In this document: positions 59,682-64,000 of the stretch, piece by piece
Layout: every line of letters starts with the position of its first letter
Numbering within the stretch: the stretch's first letter is position 1
Source of the DNA: Streptomyces sp. NBC_01214
GTDB lineage: Bacteria; Actinomycetota; Actinomycetes; Streptomycetales; Streptomycetaceae
Direction of reading: 5' to 3'
DNA: 64,000 bases
Assembly (NCBI RefSeq): GCF_026340975.1
Contig: NZ_JAPEOS010000001.1
Coordinates: forward strand, 3,691,001-3,755,000
Notes under the pieces: model-generated
What the model was told of the DNA's origin: nothing
Databases searched by the model: none
What the model saw: only the letters and a program-made list of their open reading frames with translations
Translations under genes and position numbers: made by a program

Positions 59682-59715
59682 GGGCCGGGCCCCGGACCGG
59701 GCCGGGCCCCGGACC
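59682..59715. repeat. Exact 17-bp tandem repeat (x2)
   Basis: GGGCCGGGCCCCGGACC occurs at 59682-59698 and 59699-59715, near the end of the gap before the anti-sigma-like gene. Confidence 0.8.
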
Positions 59716-59722
59716 GGGCCGG

Positions 59723-60271
59723 TCACCCGGGGCGGGCGCCGACCGGGGACGCCACCGGCAGGCCCGTCGCGACGGGCCCCGGATCGACGGCCAGGAGCAC
59801 CGCACGCGCTGGTTCTCGTACGGGCACGGCCTTGATGGGGACCGGCCGTACCGGCGCCGCCCGGGGCGGGGCCGCCGTGAGCGAGAACCACACCGCCTTT
59901 CCGGGGCCGTCGGGCCGCTCGCGCGCCCCCCAGGCCTCGCTGAGCGCCTCCACCAGGGCGAGCCCGCGTCCGCAGGTCTCCAAGGCCTCCGCCCGCGTCC
60001 CGTGGACGACGGGCAGCCGCGGATCGCTGTCGATGACCGAGACCGTCAGGCGCCCGAGCCGGAGTTCGATCTCCACGGTGCAGGTCTTGTCCGGCTGCGC
60101 ATGGCGGTGGACGTTGCTGAGCAGTTCCGTCACGCCGAGCGCAGCCCGGTCTATGAGCGGGTCGAGCTCCCAGTGGCGCAGTTGTGCAGAAACGATTCTG
60201 CGGATTTGGCCGATCCGCGACGGCAAGGCCTGCAGTTCGACGACGCAGTGCCTGCGGGAATGACTGATCAC
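59723..60271 (-). CDS. HATPase_c anti-sigma-factor-like ATP-binding protein
   Basis: 182 residues, GTG 60271 with GGGGAG upstream. The GHKL ATPase features are [16 protein letters not shown] (N-box) and [16 protein letters not shown] (G2 box), as in RsbW/SpoIIAB-type serine kinases of streptomycetes. A Pro/Ala-rich C-terminal tail is unusual. Probably regulates an alternative sigma factor or PP2C phosphatase elsewhere; partner not adjacent. Confidence 0.88.
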   Translation of the reverse strand: MISHSRRHCVVELQALPSRIGQIRRIVSAQLRHWELDPLIDRAALGVTELLSNVHRHAQPDKTCTVEIELRLGRLTVSVIDSDPRLPVVHGTRAEALETCGRGLALVEALSEAWGARERPDGPGKAVWFSLTAAPPRAAPVRPVPIKAVPVREPARAVLLAVDPGPVATGLPVASPVGARPG

Positions 60272-60299
60272 GGCTGCGACTCCCCGACATGAGTGTTAC

Positions 60300-60312
60300 G
60301 GGTGCTGCACCC
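60300..60312. promoter_or_regulatory. GGGTGC-T-GCACCC palindrome
   Basis: Perfect 6-bp arms between the divergent anti-sigma-like and PLP-enzyme genes, in a 199-bp gap with no other feature seen. Confidence 0.35.
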
Positions 60313-60470
60313 TCGGTAATGCTCCACCAGGGTCACCCACCGTGCCGCGCAGTGCAACCGAACGCGATCGAAAGGGATTCGCATGGATCCCCAAAGCGAA
60401 CGTTTGTGCAGGTGGGAGGGGTACATTGCGAAGAAGGGGGGCGAAGTTCACCCACGAAGGAGCGCGGCAC

Positions 60471-61625
60471 ATGAGCACCACCGGCACCACCAGAACCACC
60501 GGTACCACCGGTACGACTGCCACGACCGTCGACGTCGATCGCAGCGACGCGGACTACCGGGCCTGGCTGAAGGAAGCCGTCCGCAAGGTCCAGGCCGACG
60601 CCAACCGCTCCGCCGACACCCACCTGCTGCGCTTCCCGCTCCCCGAGGCGTGGGGCATCGACCTCTACCTCAAGGACGAGTCCACGCACCCGACGGGCTC
60701 CCTCAAGCACCGCCTCGCGCGCTCGCTGTTCCTGTACGCGCTCTGCAACGGCTGGATCCGCCCCGGCCGTCCGGTCATCGAGGCCTCGTCCGGCTCCACC
60801 GCCGTCTCCGAGGCGTACTTCGCCAAGCTGATCGGCGTCCCCTTCATCGCCGTCATGCCGCGCACGACCAGCCCGGAGAAGTGCCGCCTCATCGAATTCC
60901 ACGGCGGCGCGTGCCACTTCGTGGACGACCCGATGAAGATGTACGAGGAGTCGGCCGAGCTCGCCGCCCGAACGGGCGGGCACTACATGGACCAGTTCAC
61001 GTACGCGGAGCGGGCCACCGACTGGCGCGGCAACAACAACATCGCCGAATCGATGTACCAGCAGCTGCGCCTGGAGCGGTACCCCGAGCCCGCCTGGATC
61101 GTGGCGACCGCCGGCACCGGCGGCACCTCGGCGACCATCGCGCGCTACGTGCACTACATGCAGCACGACACCCGCGTCTGCGTGCCCGACCCGGAGAACT
61201 CCTGTTTCTTCGACGGCTGGACCAACAACGACCCGGACGCGAGCAGCGATTGCGGCTCGCGCATCGAGGGCATCGGCCGGCCGCGGATGGAGCCCAGCTT
61301 CGTGCCCGGGGCCATCGACCGGATGATGAAGGTCCCGGACGCGGCGAGCGTCGCCGCCTGTCGCGCGCTGGAGACGGCGATAGGGCGCAAGGCGGGCGGC
61401 TCGACCGGCACCGGCGTGTGGAGCGCCCTGAAGATCATCTCGGAGATGGTGGCGGAGGGCCGCACGGGCAGCGTCGTCACCCTGCTGTGCGACCCGGGCG
61501 ACCGCTACCTGGACAAGTACTACTCCGACGAGTGGCTGGCGGCGCAGGGGCTCGACATCGCCCCGTACGCGAAGACCATCGACACGCTGCTGACGACCGG
61601 GGTCTGGCGCGAACCGGCCGCCTGA
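60471..61625 (+). CDS. Cds1-like PLP-dependent cysteine desulfhydrase / cysteine synthase-family protein
   Basis: 384 residues, ATG 60471 with AAGGAG upstream. The beta-family PLP fold: [17 protein letters not shown] with the Schiff-base Lys (K after SL), [17 protein letters not shown] for the phosphate, [14 protein letters not shown] and [16 protein letters not shown] Thr-rich leader ([17 protein letters not shown]) precedes it. Mycobacterial relatives (Cds1) degrade cysteine to pyruvate, ammonia and H2S; whether this is a desulfhydrase or synthase is unknown. Confidence 0.85.
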   Translation: MSTTGTTRTTGTTGTTATTVDVDRSDADYRAWLKEAVRKVQADANRSADTHLLRFPLPEAWGIDLYLKDESTHPTGSLKHRLARSLFLYALCNGWIRPGRPVIEASSGSTAVSEAYFAKLIGVPFIAVMPRTTSPEKCRLIEFHGGACHFVDDPMKMYEESAELAARTGGHYMDQFTYAERATDWRGNNNIAESMYQQLRLERYPEPAWIVATAGTGGTSATIARYVHYMQHDTRVCVPDPENSCFFDGWTNNDPDASSDCGSRIEGIGRPRMEPSFVPGAIDRMMKVPDAASVAACRALETAIGRKAGGSTGTGVWSALKIISEMVAEGRTGSVVTLLCDPGDRYLDKYYSDEWLAAQGLDIAPYAKTIDTLLTTGVWREPAA

Positions 61626-61713
61626 CGCCCCGTCGGGCCGCCCCGGGCACGGGGCGGGGGCTACGGACGACCGGCCGAGGTGCACCGCGGGGCCGGCGCG
61701 AGGGCGGTCCCGG

Positions 61714-62202
61714 CTACTGACCCGCGCCGCGCCGGGCGGTGAGGCGCCGGTCGAGAGCTCGGACCGCCGTGCGGAAGGAGTGGCCCAGGCCCGGGCGGGC
61801 GACGGCCAGGCCGAAGCGGAAGGGGGCCGGCCCGTCCGCCGCGAAGGTCCAGCGGACGTGCGTGCCGGTACCGGCCGGGGTCAGCCGCCACTCCTCCAAC
61901 AGGGCCCGCACCCCGGGGGCGTTGGTGGTGTCGACCCGGTACGCGTACCGCCGTTCCGGATCCGCGGCCATGATGGTCTCCTGGAAGCGCACCCCGCCCC
62001 TCAGCTTGATCTCGCGGCCCGCGCCCCCGTGCGTGGGGCGGGCCAGGGTGACCGCCCCGAACCAGTCGGCCCAGCCCTCCACTTCCTCGGCGAGCGCCCG
62101 GTACACGGCCTCGGGCGGCGCCACGGTGTCGGTGGCGAAGACCAGCCGGACCGGCGCGTCCTCGATGAAGTCGAGCCCCACCGGTCGGAGTCGGCGAGCC
62201 AT
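61714..62202 (-). CDS. SRPBCC-family (polyketide cyclase-like) protein
   Basis: 162 residues, ATG 62202 with AGGGGG upstream. A START/SRPBCC beta-alpha fold: VFATDTVAPPEAVYRALAEE at the N-terminus, GWADWFGAVTLA, GREIKLRGGVRF and a long C-terminal helix RTAVRALDRRLTAR. Members bind hydrophobic ligands. No polyketide genes nearby. Divergent from the final gene. Confidence 0.85.
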   Translation of the reverse strand: MARRLRPVGLDFIEDAPVRLVFATDTVAPPEAVYRALAEEVEGWADWFGAVTLARPTHGGAGREIKLRGGVRFQETIMAADPERRYAYRVDTTNAPGVRALLEEWRLTPAGTGTHVRWTFAADGPAPFRFGLAVARPGLGHSFRTAVRALDRRLTARRGAGQ

Positions 62203-62433
62203 GGGCGGTACCCCCTGGGATGAGGTTCTGGACGGGCGTGCGCGCCACCATAGCCCCGTAGCCGTGAGAAGTCCGTAGCGATCACGACCGATCCTGAGCG
62301 ATCGCGTCCGCCCCCGCCCGCCGCTGACCGACCCCGTCCGATCCGTGCCGATCCCCGCGCGGGACCTGGGCAGCGGCTGTGCCGCGCGGGATGCTGGAGC
62401 CGCGCCGATCCCGCCCCGCGAGCGGAGGCCACT

Positions 62434-64000
62434 GTGCCCGACCGCCCCCAGCCCGACACCTCCCCACCCCACGCCCCCTCGCACGTTCCGCCCGACACCC
62501 CGCCCCACGCCCCGCCCGACACCCCCCTCGCCCTCGAACTCCTGGTCCACGGAGTCGCCGGCGCCGCCCCCGGCGAGCTGCTCGGCGACCCGCGCACCGT
62601 CCGCGTCACCGGCGACTCCACCGCCGCCGTCTTCCGCCGCACCGAGGACGCCGACGCCGAGGCCCACCCCGAGCGGTACGCCGGGCGACCCGTCCCCGAG
62701 GCCTACTGCTGGTCCCGGCTCACCTCCGGCAACGGCGCCCGCGCCCTGTGGCTGCTGCTCCTGCCCTTCATGGTGGCCAACCTCGCCCACTGGGCCCGGC
62801 CGGCCACACCCGCCGCCGACCCCGCGCCGCACGCCGTGCGCACGTACGGGGTCCTCGTCCGGATCCTCGCCCTCAGCCTGACCGTGCTGCTCATCGCCGC
62901 CGCCTGCGAGGTCGCGCTCGACCTCCTCGCCTGGCAGTGCGCGGGCTCCGGGAGCTGCGCCGGCGCCCGGTTCCGCTCCTGGCTGGGCTTCCTCGCACCC
63001 GGGGGCGGCTGGTGGGCCCAGCCCGGGCGGCGCCTCGCCCTCGGGGCCCTGGTCCCCGCCGCGTTGACCGGGCTGCTCTGGTACTTGTCGAACCGCACCT
63101 GGAGCGCCTACGAGTCCCAGCCCCCGCCCGCCGGCGCCGCCGACCCGGACACCGCGTCGGACCCCGAGCCGGCGCTCGGGCGCCCCGGATTCTGGTACGG
63201 CCGCCGCCTCGTGGCCCGGCTGCGCGCCGCGCACACCGCCGCCGGGCTGCTCACCGTGGCGGTGGCCGTCTCCGTGCCGACCGCCCGCCACGACCGCGGG
63301 GCCGACGCCCCCGTCCTCGCAGCCCTCGGCACGCTCACACAGGTCCTGCTCGCCGCCGGGGCCGTCGCCGTGGCCTCGGTCGTGTGCCGGCGCGGCCGCA
63401 CCGAGGCCCGGCCCGACCACCGGCTCGACCGGGCCGCCGTCACCCTGCTGCCCGCCGCCGCCCTGGCCCTGCTCGCCGCCGTCCTCGTGCACGCCTGCTG
63501 GTCGCGCCCCGACTGGACCGCCACCGGACGGCTCCCCGGGGACCTGACCTTCGGCGTGCTCATGCTGGGTCAGGGCCTCTGCGTGCTCGCCCTCGCCGGC
63601 GTCGCCCGCCACCTCTACCGCAAGGCCCCCGACCCGGCGACGGCCCTGTACGGTCTCGGCGGACCCGCCGTCGCCATGCTCGGCTGCGCGCTCGGCGGGG
63701 TGATGTCCGGCGGGGTCGCCCAGCGGGTCGCCGACTGGCTGGACGGGGGAGCCACGCCCGGGACACCCGGCGCCCCGCTGCCCGGGCCGCCCGTGCTGCT
63801 GTCCTGGCAGGCCGCCGTACTGCCCCCGCTGCTCCTCGTACTGGCGCTGCTCGCGGGCTGGTTCGCGGTGCTCGGGGCCCGGGCGCGGGGCCGGCTCGCC
63901 GCCGCCGTGGCCGCCGAGTACCCCGGGGAGACACCGGACCTCGCCCGCAGTCGCCGGATCGCCGGGGCGCGGACCGCGGCCGCGCTCACCGATTCCGCGC
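62434..64000 (+). CDS. Large integral membrane protein, N-terminal part (runs off window)
   Basis: At least 522 residues from GTG 62434 (GGAGG 6 nt upstream), open to the window end. An N-terminal Pro/His-rich linker and LELLVHGVAGAAPGELL (hydrolase-like strand-loop) precede hydrophobic segments at about 106-122, 142-165, 195-215, 268-290, 300-320, 330-350, 365-390, 410-430 and 455-480. Family of large streptomycete membrane proteins of unknown function, some with a lipase-like domain. Confidence 0.75.
   Translation, partial: MPDRPQPDTSPPHAPSHVPPDTPPHAPPDTPLALELLVHGVAGAAPGELLGDPRTVRVTGDSTAAVFRRTEDADAEAHPERYAGRPVPEAYCWSRLTSGNGARALWLLLLPFMVANLAHWARPATPAADPAPHAVRTYGVLVRILALSLTVLLIAAACEVALDLLAWQCAGSGSCAGARFRSWLGFLAPGGGWWAQPGRRLALGALVPAALTGLLWYLSNRTWSAYESQPPPAGAADPDTASDPEPALGRPGFWYGRRLVARLRAAHTAAGLLTVAVAVSVPTARHDRGADAPVLAALGTLTQVLLAAGAVAVASVVCRRGRTEARPDHRLDRAAVTLLPAAALALLAAVLVHACWSRPDWTATGRLPGDLTFGVLMLGQGLCVLALAGVARHLYRKAPDPATALYGLGGPAVAMLGCALGGVMSGGVAQRVADWLDGGATPGTPGAPLPGPPVLLSWQAAVLPPLLLVLALLAGWFAVLGARARGRLAAAVAAEYPGETPDLARSRRIAGARTAAALTDSA

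Noticed and set aside
59558-59722. GGGCCGTC-rich gap as a small gene
   Set aside because: Only short repeats and no start with a ribosome-binding site; treated as repeat DNA.

Overview
This is a 64 kb piece of a very GC-rich (about 72% by eye) actinobacterial chromosome, almost certainly Streptomyces. The evidence is GC-saturated third codon positions, frequent GTG and TTG starts, long spurious antisense reading frames, and family content: a SARP/NB-ARC/TPR regulator, an FprA-type ferredoxin reductase, mycothiol-dependent (MDMPI) and F420/deazaflavin-type enzymes, WS/DGAT, spherulin-4, LVIVD/DUF305, DUF5134, DUF6332 and DUF6421 proteins. A streptothricin acetyltransferase homologue and a bacterial nitric oxide synthase would fit the S. 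lavendulae/virginiae-like group, but the species cannot be fixed from the window. There is no PKS, NRPS or RiPP machinery, no tRNA or rRNA, no IS element and no CRISPR array.

Layout. 1-5.8 kb: the end of a small exported protein with repeated DMPWG motifs, a large SARP-type regulator, a MarR regulator and a FUSC-type transporter. 5.8-11.3 kb: a block with an antibiotic-survival flavour, comprising a HelD RNA-polymerase-rescue ATPase, a divergent streptothricin acetyltransferase whose leader carries a predicted leaderless 12-codon ORF and an intrinsic terminator, then bacterial NO synthase and a lactonase-family protein. 11.4-24 kb: a CbiX-like protein, ung, a BNR-repeat protein, WS/DGAT, an Old Yellow Enzyme with ArsR regulator (three tandem 17-bp palindromes in front), a SpaA-like secreted protein, FprA, DUF305 and LVIVD proteins, TetR and PAP2. 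24.3-35.3 kb: M56 peptidase, DUF5134, GNAT, a GDPD-like protein lacking metal ligands, PadR with an LLM oxidoreductase, a tight DUF6421-SDR-threonine aldolase operon, a leaderless transglutaminase, and MFS with a CGNR regulator.

35.5-47 kb: a duplicated-motif secreted protein with a broken signal peptide, PlsC, a thioredoxin, a Cys-containing leader peptide before a flavin reductase, etfB-etfA, a membrane Ser/Thr kinase, a DUF6986/HpcH-like aldolase, a LacI regulator, a kinase-NUDIX fusion, and the scar of a deletion that joined the 3' ends of a tetR gene and a divergent FAD-monooxygenase gene. 47-64 kb: MBL hydrolase, M20 dipeptidase, geranylgeranyl-reductase-family enzyme, F420-type oxidoreductase with divergent TetR (three operators), spherulin-4, MFS, SDR, MDMPI, AlkB, ROK regulator, an anti-sigma-like ATPase, a Cds1-like PLP enzyme, SRPBCC, and the start of a large membrane protein that runs off the end.

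Two themes recur. First, small regulators sit divergently beside the enzyme or pump they probably control, with visible palindromes between them. Second, several promoters have the spacing TTGaNN-18-NANNNT-6 nt-start codon, which predicts leaderless mRNAs; two of these drive very short leader ORFs followed by RNA hairpins, suggesting translation-sensing attenuation. Five or six genes show apparent single frameshifts, so either real decay or indel errors in the assembly must be considered.
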